In this document: in pieces, positions 12,977 to 25,219 of the stretch
Position numbering within the stretch: position 1 is the first letter of the stretch
Layout: each line of letters opens with the position of its first letter
Source: Brachynemurus nebulosus
Lineage: Eukaryota; Arthropoda; Insecta; Neuroptera; Myrmeleontidae
DNA length: 64,000 nucleotides
Reading direction: 5' to 3'
NCBI GenBank assembly: GCA_035578155.1
Contig: JAPWDM010000024.1
Coordinates: 1,852,501 to 1,916,500 of the forward strand
Program-made: the position numbers and the translations under genes
The notes under the pieces: model-generated
The model's input: the letters and a program-made list of their open reading frames with translations, nothing else
Databases searched by the model: none
What the model was told of the DNA's origin: nothing

Positions 12977-13694
12977 TAGAGATGTCGATTCTCAAAAAAA
13001 AGATCGATTTTTGGATCGATTTAAATCGAAATAAAAAAAATCGATTCAAAAAAAAATCGGCTAAAAAAGTCGATTCTGTGAGATCGATCTAAAAAATCGA
13101 AATTTTGAAAAGTTTAATAAAATTAGCTGATCATTTTTGTTTAACGGACTTACTTGATAGTACATAGGTAATATCGGTAATATCGTGTAAAAACGCCTTA
13201 CATTATATTTGTAAGGGCGATGAATGAGTTAACTTTTCAATTATAATTATAAAAAATAATGCAATTGCATATGTAGGACGAATACCACGAATTGAACCAA
13301 CTTTATTCAAAAATTTCAAACAAATTGACAAAAAAATATTTTCTAAATAAGTCGCTTTTGTGGGAAAGGGATCGTCGTTTGCACAGATAAGTGGTCTCTT
13401 CATTCCTTTTGTATTAATAGTCTGACTTATATAGAGCCATAGGAGGGATTCGTTGATATAACGAGTAAAAAGTGACAATTAACAATAGAGTTGTTGGTGT
13501 TTCATTTTAACACATGTTTCTTTGTAGAATTACTATTAAAATGAAGTTATTTTTGGAAAAAATCGGTTATCGATTTCTTACTTTTAATAATCGATTCATG
13601 AATCGATTCAAATGAAAAAAATCGAAAAAAGAATCGATTTTTTAAGCTTCGATTAATCGATTTTCGATTAATCGATTTAAAATCGACATCTCTA
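12977..13694. mobile_element. 718-bp hAT MITE nested in the Gypsy 5' region
   Basis: Terminal inverted repeats TAGAGATGTCGATT and AATCGACATCTCTA are perfect, and perfect 8-bp target duplications GTGTAGAT flank the element (12969-12976, 13695-13702). The subterminal regions are dense in ATCGATT-type words on both sides. There is no transposase; the 91-codon open frame at 13203-13478 on the minus strand has no recognised domain. The nested position shows that it jumped after the Gypsy element had integrated, or was carried in by it. Confidence 0.92.
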
Positions 13695-13702
13695 GTGTAG
13701 AT

Positions 13703-15255
13703 CTATCGATGGTACTGAAGATATAGCAAGTAGAATTTGTTTATTCTGAATAGCATATACCTCATAAATTTTCTTTCTCTATTTATTACAACGTTTCTTA
13801 TCTTCTCTAATCTTTTTGATTTATGGCAATAATAGCCTTTTTGTAATAGGTAAATTTGGTCTATATTGTTAAATATATCTATCCGTTTTCGTATGACGTC
13901 ATAAATATTTTAAAATGTAGTTATTCACGACAAACGATTTTTAACTACTTTTAAATTAGTTGAAAAGAAATGCTGAATAACCAACACGCCCATTTGTATA
14001 AAAAACCATAAGCAAGCTTAATTTATAAAAAAAGGATGTATGTATACGATTTCTGTTACCAATTATCGTATTTACTCTTTCGCTGATATAAAATTCAATT
14101 ATTCTATTTGACAGCATTATATTGTTCCTTATTATCATTTTTGAATGGTTTATTACAATATTTATTTTGTATTAAAAAATATAAAAGAAGGGTATAAGAT
14201 AAGAACTTTATTAATCACAGAATAATAAAGTTTGTATCTCTATACTAGCTTTCTCAATGTGGACAAAACCTGACGTCACAAATGACCTAATTTCTCTCCC
14301 ACTCCAAATGCACATGTTACAACATAAATCTCGTATCAATGTATACGTGATGTACGCTTGTATGTGTGTCAACGTCACACTCTGTCTGTGGAAAGGGGAA
14401 CTGCACTGTATGTGTATGCCAGTGTTTCGGTACTTGCATAATACTATATATGTATTCGCTTATTGTTGAAAGTGGTTGATAACAATCGATCTGAACACAG
14501 CTATAGTTGTTGTGTGATTGACACACTTAAACGGTATCGAACCACACTCAGGCACACTGTTATCCACAGTTTTTTACGCATACGCTTAGGGCTTGGTATT
14601 AATAAGTATTTGTCGGAAACCTGTACAAACCTTTATTAGGTATACGTTTCTCTTATGGTTCATTTCAGTTAAATTAAATCATGCTTCGTCTCTTTGAATT
14701 TAAATAATTTCCGTTGTCTTGGCTTTATCTCTTTCATTTTTGCATTTACGTAAATTTTAAGTTTGCAGTTTGTTTTTAGAAAAGAATTGAAGATTGATTT
14801 GTTTCGAATATAAGAATTATTTAATTTTTTAACGAAAACTCATGATTAATTGTACCTGAAATGAGGTATACTAAAATCCACTCTATTTTTGTTTAATGTG
14901 TGAACATGTTTTCAACCATTACGACCATTGACGAGTGTTCGTTATGTAAATTTAGTATGTAATTATCGCAATTATAAAATTGTGTTTAAAATAAAAATTT
15001 GTTCAAGAACTTGTCATAAAATTTGTTTAATTGAATCTACCACCAGAGTAGAACAATTAATAGAAAATAATGAAAGTTTGAGATAAAGATTAGTAAGAGT
15101 TAATATTTTTTGGAGTGACTTTTAGAAAATACTATATTTGCAGTCATCGAATATACTAAATTAATAAAAGAAATTATATTTGTTTTAAATAAGTAAACAT
15201 AGAACTTCGGACTCCGTTTTTCCCTACATCCTATTTTAATTGACGGGCTCAGCGG
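13703..15255. other. Noncoding 5' region of the Gypsy element
   Basis: Lies between the nested hAT element and the palindrome. No gene is supported; the open frames are short and on both strands. A 5' leader of this size is unusual for Gypsy, so part of it is probably further inserted DNA whose borders I cannot see. Confidence 0.5.
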
Positions 15256-15384
15256 AAAAGTGGTACAAGTGTACATTGCTGATATTGAGTTATTGAACTT
15301 AGCATATTATGGAATGATATTATCATTCCATAATATGCTAAATTCAATAACTCAATATCAGCAATATACACTTGTACCACTTTT
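15256..15384. repeat. Near-perfect 129-bp palindrome
   Basis: Two 64-bp arms around a one-base centre at 15320 match with about two mismatches. The transcript would fold into one long hairpin. No coding content. It could be a small foldback element inserted in the retrotransposon leader. Confidence 0.93.
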
Positions 15385-15464
15385 CAATCTATAAATCAAG
15401 ATACAGGTATTCAATTATTTCACAGCTGCTTATAAAGGTACTCACATAAGCATCAAATTATATA

Positions 15465-15675
15465 CAGTCAACCCTCGTATAACACCATTAATTCGTACCG
15501 TGTTATATCGAAAACGTGTTAAGCGAAACCTAGAAGTAATACAAATTACGATAATGCGTTCCGTATTATATCAAAAGCATGGACCGTGTTATATCGAAAT
15601 CGTGTTAAACAAAACCTAGAAGTAATACAAATTATAAGAATTCGTTCCGTGTTATATCGAAACCGTGTTGTAAAA
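15465..15675 (+). repeat. Pogo/Tigger-like end with subterminal repeats
   Basis: CAGTCAACCCTCGTAT preceded by TA looks like the terminal repeat of pogo/Tigger (Tc1/mariner superfamily) elements, which insert at TA. It is followed by about 2.3 copies of an ~85-bp unit containing CGTGTTATATCGAAA. I did not find the matching right end, so this is a single-ended remnant. Confidence 0.45.
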
Positions 15676-16721
15676 TTTAAAACCATAAAAGTCATACAAA
15701 AAAATAATTTTATTTCAAGTATTTGTAATGGTTTTAACAGTTCATTTATAAAAGCAAAAACAAACAAAATTTCAATATTTCAGTAACTATAAAGAAAAAT
15801 AAGTAATATTTAATTACAAATAAAACCAAACATAAAAATTGTAAAATATAAACTAAAAAATACCAGTTCCTGCAGTAATAGGTATATTAATATGTACGTC
15901 AAAATTTCTAAACAAGAAGCTGTCTACGGAATAGTTTTCACGGTTTTCACTAAGAACAGCGATGCAATTGCACAGACGTCGCATTGCGAATCGCTGATAA
16001 AGAAGAAGGAGAGAGAAAAAACACAGAAAGTAGAGGAAGACGAAAAATAGACAAGGCAAGTTATGACGCATATGCTATCCAGAATAAACAATCTATACAT
16101 TACATTGCATTACAAAGCTGCAACAATCGTATACATATTATATGCATTACACTACAATCAACGGATACGTACCACTATGAATCTGTGTACAATCAAATAC
16201 ATACAACCACATATAACACAGCACATACGAAATACCCACCTCGATATCATACTTCTGAAGTAGGTATCCACAGACATACATAATATTATTATGTATACCA
16301 CATACGTATATCATACCGTAGTATTCAAATTATGGATTGCTGTGAAAAAATGTACAATGTGCGACTTTTTATAAAGTGTCCAATAAAAATTTTCTGTAGT
16401 AAATGTTAAAGAAAATCTTTTATTATATTTATAAATTTTTTATATTAACAGTAACGAGTAATTTAAATTTAAAATAAGGAATTTCATTTCATTGTATCAA
16501 CTTTCTTCAAATTTAGCCATTTAATTATTTTCCTCGATTAACTGATAATAAGTAGTAGCAGCACCAACTAAACAGGTACGTAAAATTTTCATAAATTTTA
16601 TTGATCTTTAAATTCAATTTATAAATTTTCTATACGCATATTCCATTTAAACATCTATATCATTTTATCTAAAAATATTGTTTAACTTACGTTTTAAAAA
16701 AAAAATTATATATATACAAAG

Positions 16722-17740
16722 ATGCCTGGAGACGAAGCAACTCGTGAAGAACGTAAATCGCTTATTACTGTAGAAGTCCCAAAAGTTACCTTGGGGGTTA
16801 TAGCAAACAGTATTGAATTTTTTTCGGGAAGGGGTGATGTAAACGTACGAGAATATTTTGACAGAGTCGAACAAAGAGCAGCTCTTGACAATTTAACGGA
16901 TTCACAAATTTTATCCATTGTAAAATGTCGTCTTACGGGGGAAGCATACAAATATTATAAAAGCGAAGCCGCTTTACAAGAAATTGGTATAACTTATAGG
17001 GAATTCAAACAAAAATTTGTATCAAAATTCACACCTATACGAGTACTGGGAACTGCGCAGTACAGACTGACACAAACCTTCCAACGGGTTAACGAGATAG
17101 TTGGACAATTTGCAACACGACTCAAATTGGTTGTTCAAGAAGCATTAGAAGAAGGAAAGTGGCACTATCCAGTGCCACAGCGTCCCAAAGTTAGGAATTC
17201 GTAAAAAATATGCCGATTTACTTTTAGCTCAATTTCGTTTAGGCTTAAAAAGGGATATTCTGAGAATTATAGGCATACTGTTAATGCGGGAAAGGGACTT
17301 AACAATTGATCGTGCAGTAGAAATCGCTGAGCAAGAAGAGCTAAACCAGATTATGATCAGTTCATCGCGTCAAATGTCCAGCACATTGTATGTTACCGAA
17401 AATAATGGGAGGGAAAGAAATATTTTTCGGCAAAATAATAATCGGGGAAACAACAATAATAATTTTAGACAAAATAACAGTGGAGGTAACAACAGAAATT
17501 GTAGGCAGAGTAATAATGAGAGAAATCATAATAATATAAGACAACCTTCAACCGGGCGAGAAACAGATATAAATAGATTAGATCAACGATTTAGTCACAC
17601 TCGTGGAGGAGGGTCGTCTACTAATAGACAACGGGGACCGAGGAATGTTGAAAATGGCGTAGAATGTTATAATTGCTATGGAAGGGGACATCTATCATTT
17701 CAGTGTCGAGACCCAGGTTGTTTGTCGTAAATGTCATAGG
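16722..17740 (+). pseudogene. gag: Gypsy gag (capsid and nucleocapsid), broken
   Basis: Gag makes the particle shell and binds the RNA genome. The first open segment (16722-17204) has the helical capsid pattern of Gypsy Gag. A frameshift between about 17155 and 17205 moves the frame so that the next segment (about 17206-17730) continues it: a conserved ADLLLAQFRLGLKRD stretch, an asparagine/arginine-rich linker (about 17395-17640), then a CCHC zinc knuckle (CYNCYGRGHLSFQC, 17666-17707). A second frameshift near 17715-17725 puts a second knuckle-like CRKCHRTDH motif in the third frame. The start at 16722 is the first Met after the long leader. This copy cannot make a full protein. Confidence 0.88.
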
Positions 17741-18408
17741 ACGGATCATCGCGAAAATTCACGTCGGCAAGGAAATAATACACAATTCGGTAGACAAGCC
17801 CAGTCTAGTGATAGGAGACAGCATCACACGGAACAAATTAGGACACGTCATAGTAATGAGGGGAGGGCCTGTACCCGATCAAAATTTAAACTCGTGGGAG
17901 CCTTCGAACGAGCCCCAGCTCGGAGGTGCTCGCAATCACCAATAATCTCACACACGTTAAAGAGTACGGGGGAGGCGATACCAAATATTATAATAGGAAA
18001 ATTTAATGATACTTACCTTAAATTTATAGTAGATAGTGGTAGTGGGGTATCCATAATTAAACATAAATCCATCGCCCGAACCAAAAATTTAGATTTAATC
18101 CAACCCTGTACAATACCGGCATAACGGGGCATGAATTGGCTTGTGAGGGTGCAACACAAGTAAAGTTACAAATTGGGACACAACACTACAACATAAATTT
18201 TATCATCTGTGAAAACTTACCTCTTACATGTGATGGTTTACTGTGGCGTGATTTTTTAGAAACAAACGGAGTGTTAATCGATTACAAAAATTACTGCTTT
18301 ATAATTGATGAAATTACCATTCCATTTCATAATACAGAAGACACAGTCTGTATAACCTTAGAAAATAAAGCTGTAACATTTAATAACAACAAAATCGTGA
18401 GAAACTAA
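17741..18408 (+). pseudogene. Gypsy aspartic protease, broken
   Basis: The retroviral-type aspartic protease that cleaves Gag-Pol. The active-site signature DSG within FIVDSGSGVSIIKH lies near 18020-18060, in the frame that begins upstream with the second zinc knuckle. That frame stops at 18124, and a one-base shift leads into 18136-18408, which carries the rest of the fold, including the flap region and a GLLWRDFL stretch equivalent to the ILGxDFL motif. The enzyme is therefore split by one frameshift. It lies directly between gag and RT, as expected. Confidence 0.8.
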
Positions 18409-18552
18409 CATACTACGTGTTTCCAGAATTTAGTGGCATGTCACAACAACAAAATTGAGTCTAAGCAAAAGAAAGGGCACTAAAATTATTTTAGAGAAAG
18501 TACAAGGGAAATAGAAAGAAATAATGGGAATGTCCTAAATAATACCGAAGAA

Positions 18553-19970
18553 ATGTGCATTGAAAAGGGGAATAGTAATTTTAAACCTACAACTAAAGTA
18601 AAAGTAGAAAATATTAATAAAATGGGGAGCAAGAAAAATTTAACGAGTACTCAAGTGATTAGGGATAATAATTGTAATAAAAATGAGAATATTTCGCCAT
18701 GTAAAAATGTAATTTCTAAAAATTCTCCGAGGCAAATGGACTACAGAGCCAGTCTTACCGATAAAATCAGTGGGAATATTTTGCCATACACGAGGAGAAA
18801 TTTAAAAAGTTCAACGGAACCAGTGGGCTGCAGAACCAGTTCAAACAGATTAGCAAAAATAACAAGTGGTGAAGCAAAAGGCAAAAGAAATCATTCTCAC
18901 AACGATGACTGTGAAGAATATAGGTTGCGTTCGACACGGTCAATATTGAGCGATAACCACGGACAGGTAGTTGGCCGCTACCCTGTTACGTTAATAGAAA
19001 ACATCGAAATTCCGGCACGGTGTGAACGTATTTGTAGAACTCGCGCGTCATCCAAGTTATTTGAGAAAACTGTACTTATAGAACCAAGAGAAATATTAAT
19101 ACATGGAGTAATGGCTGCAAGAATTTTAGTCAATTATGGAAAAAATAAGGACATTCAAGTACGACTTATGAATATTGGAAATCAGCCAACGACGATACCA
19201 ATGGGAACAATAATTGGGAAAGCTGAAGTTATTACCGAAGAAGAATTAATGAAACCACAAAAACAAGAATGTTTTGTAGTTGGGAGTGCCACTCAAGGGG
19301 AAGAAGCAAAAGGGGTTAAACATCGTATTTTTACAGGAGACGTCCCACCAATTGCAGTATCAGTAGCACGGCGGAAAATTCTAAATGAACAAACCAAAGA
19401 AATGCTCGACGAAGGGATAATACAACCGTCACAGTCACTATGGTCTGCGCCAGTGGTGATGGTACCCAAGAAATCAGAGAGAGGTGAAACTAAGTTTAAA
19501 ATTTGTGTTGACTTTAGAGGACTGAAGGAGGTGACGAAAAGAGATTACTACCCTCTATCTAATATATAAGAAACCATTGACTTGCGGATATGGCTTAGGG
19601 ATATTGGCAGATACCAGTAGATGAGAGAGACGTTGAGAAGACCGGATTCAGCTCACCGGATGGACATTATAAATGCCGAAGAATGACGTTTGGATTAATC
19701 AACGCTCCGAGCACCTTTCAGAGATTGATGGACTCAGTTTTATCGGGACTAAAAGGTGTAAAATGTTTCGTTTACCTCGATGACGTAATCGTCTTCAACT
19801 CATCAGGAATCGAAGATCATTTAGAACGTTTACGAGAAGTATTCCATTGTATGCGACAAGCAAACCTTAAATTAAAGTCTACAAAATGTATATTCTTGCA
19901 TAATGAGATAAAATATTTGGGATATATTTTGGGAGAAAACGGAAAAATCGTCAGAAATCGTCGCAGTTAA
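18553..19970 (+). pseudogene. Gypsy reverse transcriptase, broken
   Basis: Copies the RNA genome into DNA. The open segment 18553-19569 begins with a lysine/asparagine-rich linker and enters the RT fingers near 19317, with the conserved WSAPVVMVPKK and CVDFRGL motifs (motif 1/2). It stops just after YPL. Between 19570 and 19682 a short deletion and a stop (TAG in the motif A block, which reads ADMA-stop-GYW) break the palm. From 19683 the frame is open again (FGLINAPSTFQR, then the catalytic YLDD at about 19774-19785, LGYILG thumb start) to 19970, where it shifts once more. The catalytic YLDD is intact but the gene is not. Confidence 0.9.
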
Positions 19971-20736
19971 AGAATATCCACGACCGAAAACAGTACGAGA
20001 CGTGCGCGCTTTTCTCGGGTTAGCGTCTTTTTATCGACGATTTGTACCAAAATTTGCCAAAATCGCGAAGCCACTGACGGAGTTAATCAAAAAAGGAAAA
20101 TCGTTCGAATGGAATCAAGATACACAACAAGCATTCGACCAATTAAAGAACATACTTTGTCAAGAACCTGTTTTACAGTTTCCAGACTTTTCCAAAACGT
20201 TCTACGATACAACTGATGCTTCAGGGACTGCAATGGGAGCGATATTGGGTCAGATGCACGATAATGTGGAAAAACCAATAGCGTATATCAGTAGACAGCT
20301 ATCAAAAGCAGAAAGGAACTATAGTACGACTGAGCGTGAGTGTTTGGCCGTTGTATGGGCTATTAAGCACTTTAGATGTTACCTCTATGGAAGACGTTTC
20401 GTAGTAGTCACGGATCACAGACCATTAAAGTGGTTACTAACTATCAAGGATCCTAACTCACGATTAGCACGCTGGGCCCTTACGCTAAGTGAATACGACT
20501 TTGAGATCAGACACAGACCAGGACGAAAACATGGAAACGCTAATGCACTATCTAGAATTCCAGTTAACATTATCACACAAAAAGAAGACCATGATATACC
20601 AAATTACGAACCATATTGGGACCGAAATTGGATACGGGAAGAGCAAAGAGCAGACGATACACTAAAGCCGATATTTACTAAATTACAAACAGACCCTACA
20701 TATTACGAAGATACTGACAGGATTTTGTACAAATAA
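19946..20736 (+). pseudogene. Gypsy RT connection and RNase H domain
   Basis: RNase H removes the RNA strand during reverse transcription. The frame runs from about 19946 through the tether (VRAFLGLASFYRRFVPKFA) and the RNase H fold: TTDAS (first Asp), ERECLAVVWAI (Glu), VTDHRPLKWLL (Asp). The last usual Asp of NADALSR reads Asn here (GNANALSR), so one catalytic residue is changed. A single TAA at 20734-20736 separates it from the integrase, which is in the same frame. Confidence 0.9.
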
Positions 20737-20763
20737 AGGACAGCTGACGATCGATATGATAAA

Positions 20764-22032
20764 TTGGTAGTGCCGAAAACAGCAGTGGAAAAAGTAATAC
20801 ACGACTATCACGACACCCCATTTTCAGGATATTTGGGTTATACGAAAACCTTAGCTCGGATAAGAGACAAATTATTTTGGTTGAATATGGCGATTGATGT
20901 GAAAAAGTACTGTGAAAAATGTATATCGTGTAACCAACGCAAGACACCTCCACATCTAAGACCGGCACCACTACAGAAACTACCATTCGTCAATGGGCCG
21001 TTTGAAAGGATTGCTATCGATATCGTAAGACCCCTAACTCCAACCCTAAACGGAAACAAATATTTACTGACAGTGCAAGACTACTTTTCGAGGTATCTAG
21101 AAGCATTTCATCTTAAAGACCAAAAAGCGGAGACAATTGCGAAGACATTTGCTCAACAAGTGATCACGCGACATGGAGTGCCAGAAATTACTGTAACCGA
21201 CCAAGGAACCAACTTTTTGTCAACGCTAATAACGAAGTTGTGTAAAAATCTGGGAATCACGAAAATTCATACAACTGCATACCACCTTCAATCAAACGAC
21301 ATGGTCGAAAGGAGTCATCGACGCCTTACGGACATGCTGTCTCATTTTGTCAACACCGAACAAAATGACTGGGATGATTGGATTCCATATGTGTTAATGG
21401 CTTATCGGGCATCAATACATAGCGCAACAGGAGAAATCCCATTTTTCTTACTCCATAGGCGGGACATGGCTTTATCATTTGATCAGATAATAAAACCACG
21501 GAGAGTACCCTATGACAGTTCAGAAAATTACGCTTCAGAATTATTGCAAAGGATTAGCATTGCTTATGAAAGAGTCCGTCAATATAATGAAAATGCAGTA
21601 GAAAAACAAGTCCAAACTTACAACCGAAAAGCCAAACCAACTAATTTACGGGTAGGAGATATAGTTTGCCTTCATGATCCGAGTGGAAAAATAAACAAAA
21701 CAAAGAAATTATTACGACCATGGATTGGACCATATAGAATTATTGAAATTAAAAGGCCAGTAACATTTAAAATTAAGGAAATTTATGGGAAAAAGACTGA
21801 AATTGTGCATGTTAATCGACTTAAACTCTACAAGGGAAGAATCTGGGGGCGAGGACGAAGAAGTCGAAATAAATTTACAAAATATTCAAGACCAAGAAAA
21901 GGAAAGGGAAGGGGAAGAAGACTTAAGATCAGTAGACGCGACCGAACCAATACGGGTACGTGTATCAATTCACATGAGGGAACCTACACGAGATCAAGCT
22001 CACGACGATCAACGAGTAATGGATCAAGTTGA
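20764..22032 (+). pseudogene. Gypsy integrase with GPY/F domain
   Basis: Inserts the element DNA into the genome. The N-terminal zinc-binding HHCC motif has His-Asp-(…)-Gly-Tyr where the second His is expected, followed by an intact CEKCISC. The core has Asp (IDIVRPL), Asp (TDQGTNF) and Glu (DMVERSH) with exactly 35 residues between the last two, a DD35E triad. A GPY/F module (RPWIGPYRI) follows. It is the least damaged part of the element. The single in-frame stop upstream (20734) cuts it from RT, so it is a pseudogene segment. After about 21840 the frame reads arginine-rich, while an overlapping frame reads an acidic tail, suggesting another frameshift. Confidence 0.92.
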
Positions 22033-22156
22033 TGAACAAGAGGGCCAAGAAAATCTCGACGATACACTAGAACCAGGGGAATCATATGCATTGATACAGG
22101 TGCAAGCAGACATCGACCACCAAGAGAAACAACTATGGATGGAAGTGATGAAGTAA
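21785..22156 (+). pseudogene. Possible shifted C-terminal tail of pol
   Basis: An overlapping 123-codon frame, very acidic and glutamine-rich (GGEDEEVEI, EGEEDLRS), starts inside the integrase end. Gypsy Pol proteins often end in such a variable acidic tail, so it is probably the original C-terminus after a frameshift near 21840. It could also be chance. It has no separate domain. Confidence 0.4.
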
Positions 22157-22790
22157 TGAATCCAGATATCACAGAAGCCACAAGATTTTCTCAACTACCT
22201 CGGAGTGATGAGTTTGAACAAATAGAAGCAACAAGGAGCAACAAGAAATCGATCCAGAACACGTCGTAATATCAAATCGGGAGAGTCAAGTACAGGACTT
22301 TCCTTATCCACATACGCGAAGCCAGGGTCAAGTCAAAGACTATCCGTGGGTGTTACCTAAAAGAATTTAATACAAAAAAAAACTTTATTTAAAAGACAAG
22401 AAAAAAAAATTTTGATAAGAACAATTCTGAACTATTTTTTTTTAGCATTGTGAAATAAATTATAAGCCGTATTAAAATTAAGTGTGAACTAATTATAATA
22501 TAACTAAATAAAAATAAAAGAGACAGAGACTATCATAAATTAAGCAACTTACCTAAATAATGAACTATAATTGCAAAGACTTGAAAAAAAAACTAATAGG
22601 TTTAATAGTTATTAGTGAAAAATTGCATAAAATAAAAATTTTGTTTACTTACCTTACAAGAACTGCATTAAACTTTAATTAAGTGAGATAATGTGACAAT
22701 AGAAAATATAAAATTTGGACAAAATTTAAAAAAAATCTATACATTTTAATACAAAAAAAAAAATGATAACTAATAGTGAGTGACCAAATG

Positions 22791-22805
22791 TTTGTTCTCT
22801 TACAG
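22791..22805 (+). promoter_or_regulatory. Likely env splice acceptor
   Basis: A pyrimidine-rich TTTGTTCTCTTACAG ends 16 bases before the env start codon at 22822. Env of Gypsy elements is normally made from a spliced subgenomic RNA, so this is a plausible 3' splice site. It also argues that translation starts at 22822 and not at the in-frame ATG at 22780, which would be removed by splicing. The donor is not identified. Confidence 0.6.
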
Positions 22806-22821
22806 ACTTAAAACTTTTACG

Positions 22822-24637
22822 ATGAATTTGGTGCTATTACCAATAATCCTTTTCACGATTCACTATACCACCGCGTTAATCGCTTATGACTGCCGAGGGC
22901 CGACCACCAATATTACCGTTATTTCCATACGGGATGTAGCAGCGTGTCCAAATCCAAGTGATGGCTACCAAGAAGAAACTCGTCGGGTGCACATTATCCA
23001 AAATCTGGAACTATCCAAAGTCAAAGTAGAAACATGTTTGATTGAAGTCACAAGGTCGGTCCAAAAATGCAGAATGTTCAGTCACGTTCCAGCAGTAACT
23101 TCTGGACTACGTACTTACATCAAGTTCATTGGTGCAGAAGAATGTCGAAATATACACCAATATCACAGTTACCGAAATGATGGGTACACTATCGAAAACC
23201 TTCGGGGTAACTCTACTACTACAGCAGCTATTACATTGGCGGGATCAACTTCAATAGATGGAACGTGGTCGGGAGGAGTCTACGTGGAAGACGGAATTAC
23301 TTGGGAAGGAGTTATAGTCAGTGCAACCTTAAAAGTTAAATTACATGCCGTTGTTAAACTGGATGCCAATGAAATTGTCTTGTTAGGAGGGGTTACATGT
23401 GTGTATACTACCGGTTATTGTATGAATACAGAAATTGGAGAGTCAATATGGGACAGAGGAAGTCATGATGGATGTTAAAAGGGCGAGTACGACATCGTTT
23501 ACGAAGGAAGTGGAAACTTTATCACCACTAATAAAACAGATCTGTTCTCAGACTCGAGATACATTGTTGTTGAACAAGAAGATAGGGTTTTTGCGTTAAC
23601 TTTGGTCGGGAAGTCACACTAAGTTTTCAAGAGGCTTGGGTCACGGAACACCCACAACTGTTGGTGCTAGAAGAAAAAGAATACGGATTTCCGTTTCGAA
23701 AAGACTCTTCAAACTCACACAATACTGACTTATTAATGTATGTTAACACCAAGTTTATGTATATTGAACAATCATATAAGCGATCTTTACACAGAGCTTA
23801 TGTTAACATGGTGCATAGAAGATGCCTGCTTCATCGTGAAATACTTAAAAACCGTATGTCGATAGCACCATTATCCACCAACGCAGTGAGCATATTATTG
23901 AAAAACTATCCGGGATATGTCGGCAGAGTACTTGGTGAAGTACAGAATGCTTCAATGAGTTACCTGTCGTAATCAACAATGAAACCCTATATATGGCACC
24001 TATTACGCATGTATTGCAAGAACACGGCGAACAAGTAGATTGTTCACATGTGACACCACCATTATATAAAATTGACAATCAATGGGTCGGACTTACACCA
24101 TTACCTCGAGTAAATTCGGAATCGAAAATATTGGAACCTGCTGACGAACCTAAACTCAAATTTCAACCAATTCGTAGACTAAGTGCGGGTGGAATATACA
24201 CCAACGATGAAATTCGTGAAGCTCAACAAAGTCTCATATTTGGAGTCGAAAGGCAAGCAGTATCAATTATATTGACCAGGAAAATAATTGGACGAGCAAC
24301 CGATCCTCAAGGGTACAATATAATTAAATTATTCAACGAAGCGGAGTTCGAGCAATTAGCGCATAATATTGTAAAGCAATTATGGGGCTGGTTTACGGAT
24401 TTAGGAATTCTTACATCCGGGTTGTTCGGGATATACGTAATCTTTCGAACTGTAAAATACATTATTGGAACCATGTTGAATGCTATCTCATTATATCACA
24501 CTTTTGGAAGGAGTTATGACCTGTTTGCAAGTTTATGGAACACATTGGCGACATGGGTAATTCACCGAGAAATTAGGCGACTGACACAGGAAAAGCTGGG
24601 TATCGATAAAGATGATGAGAAGAATGTTAAGGAGTAA
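22822..24637 (+). pseudogene. env: Env-like glycoprotein of chuvirus type, broken
   Basis: Class I membrane glycoprotein organisation: a hydrophobic signal peptide at the start (NLVLLPIILFTIHYTTAL), a cysteine-containing ectodomain beginning AYDCRGP, N-glycosylation sites, and a hydrophobic membrane segment (about 24400-24480) followed by a charged tail. From memory, the AYDC…N-T…C opening is typical of the glycoproteins shared by chuviruses and related negative-strand RNA viruses of arthropods and by several insect LTR elements, rather than the baculovirus F-type env of classical errantiviruses. The frame is broken by a stop at 23476-23478, a frameshift near 23620 and another near 23970. It cannot make a complete glycoprotein. 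Confidence 0.75.
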
Positions 24638-25207
24638 GAAAAGGAGGATATCGACGAACAACAGTCTAAAAAGAGTGTCAATGAATCAAGTGAAACCGGA
24701 AAACCGCGTGTCTCACCCTATTCAAATGTCGTAATACAATTGAAGGATGTCTAAAGTAATAAAATTGGTAAACAAAGTGAAAGTGAAGAAAAAAGAAAAT
24801 TGTAAAATATAAAAACCATAATCATAAGTATAATTATACTAATAGTGTCATAGTGCCAAGTAGATAGATAAAAATTAAAAAAAAAATTTAATGCATAACA
24901 TGATTAGTAGTAAAAGGAAAATTAACCTTAGGTTAAGGATTACCGATGGACATTATTATAAAGGATTCTAAGAATTTTAACTATAAAAGAAGTTAATTAG
25001 AATTTTTTTTTTATTCAAATGTCTACAATATGTGTAACCTTGTACTAATAAAGGTGGATTAGGTTAGTAATGTAACCAGTTAGGAGTAGTTTAGGGTAGA
25101 TTTAGGAAATACAATGAGAGAGAAATGGCTACCGGATCTTAACAAAATTAACTTATTTTAAAGGAACGAAAAGGCTGATTGATCTGTAAAGCAATCATCT
25201 TTTTCAT
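24638..25207. other. 3' untranslated region of the Gypsy element
   Basis: No gene. AT-rich with several purine-rich patches, between the env remnant and the polypurine tract. Confidence 0.6.
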
Positions 25208-25216
25208 AGGGAGGGA
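25208..25216 (+). other. Polypurine tract
   Basis: AGGGAGGGA lies three bases before the 3' LTR, the usual place for the plus-strand primer of an LTR retrotransposon. Confidence 0.8.
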
Positions 25217-25219
25217 TAT

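Noticed and set aside
13203..13478. 91-codon minus-strand gene
   Set aside because: It lies wholly inside a 718-bp hAT MITE and has no recognisable domain.
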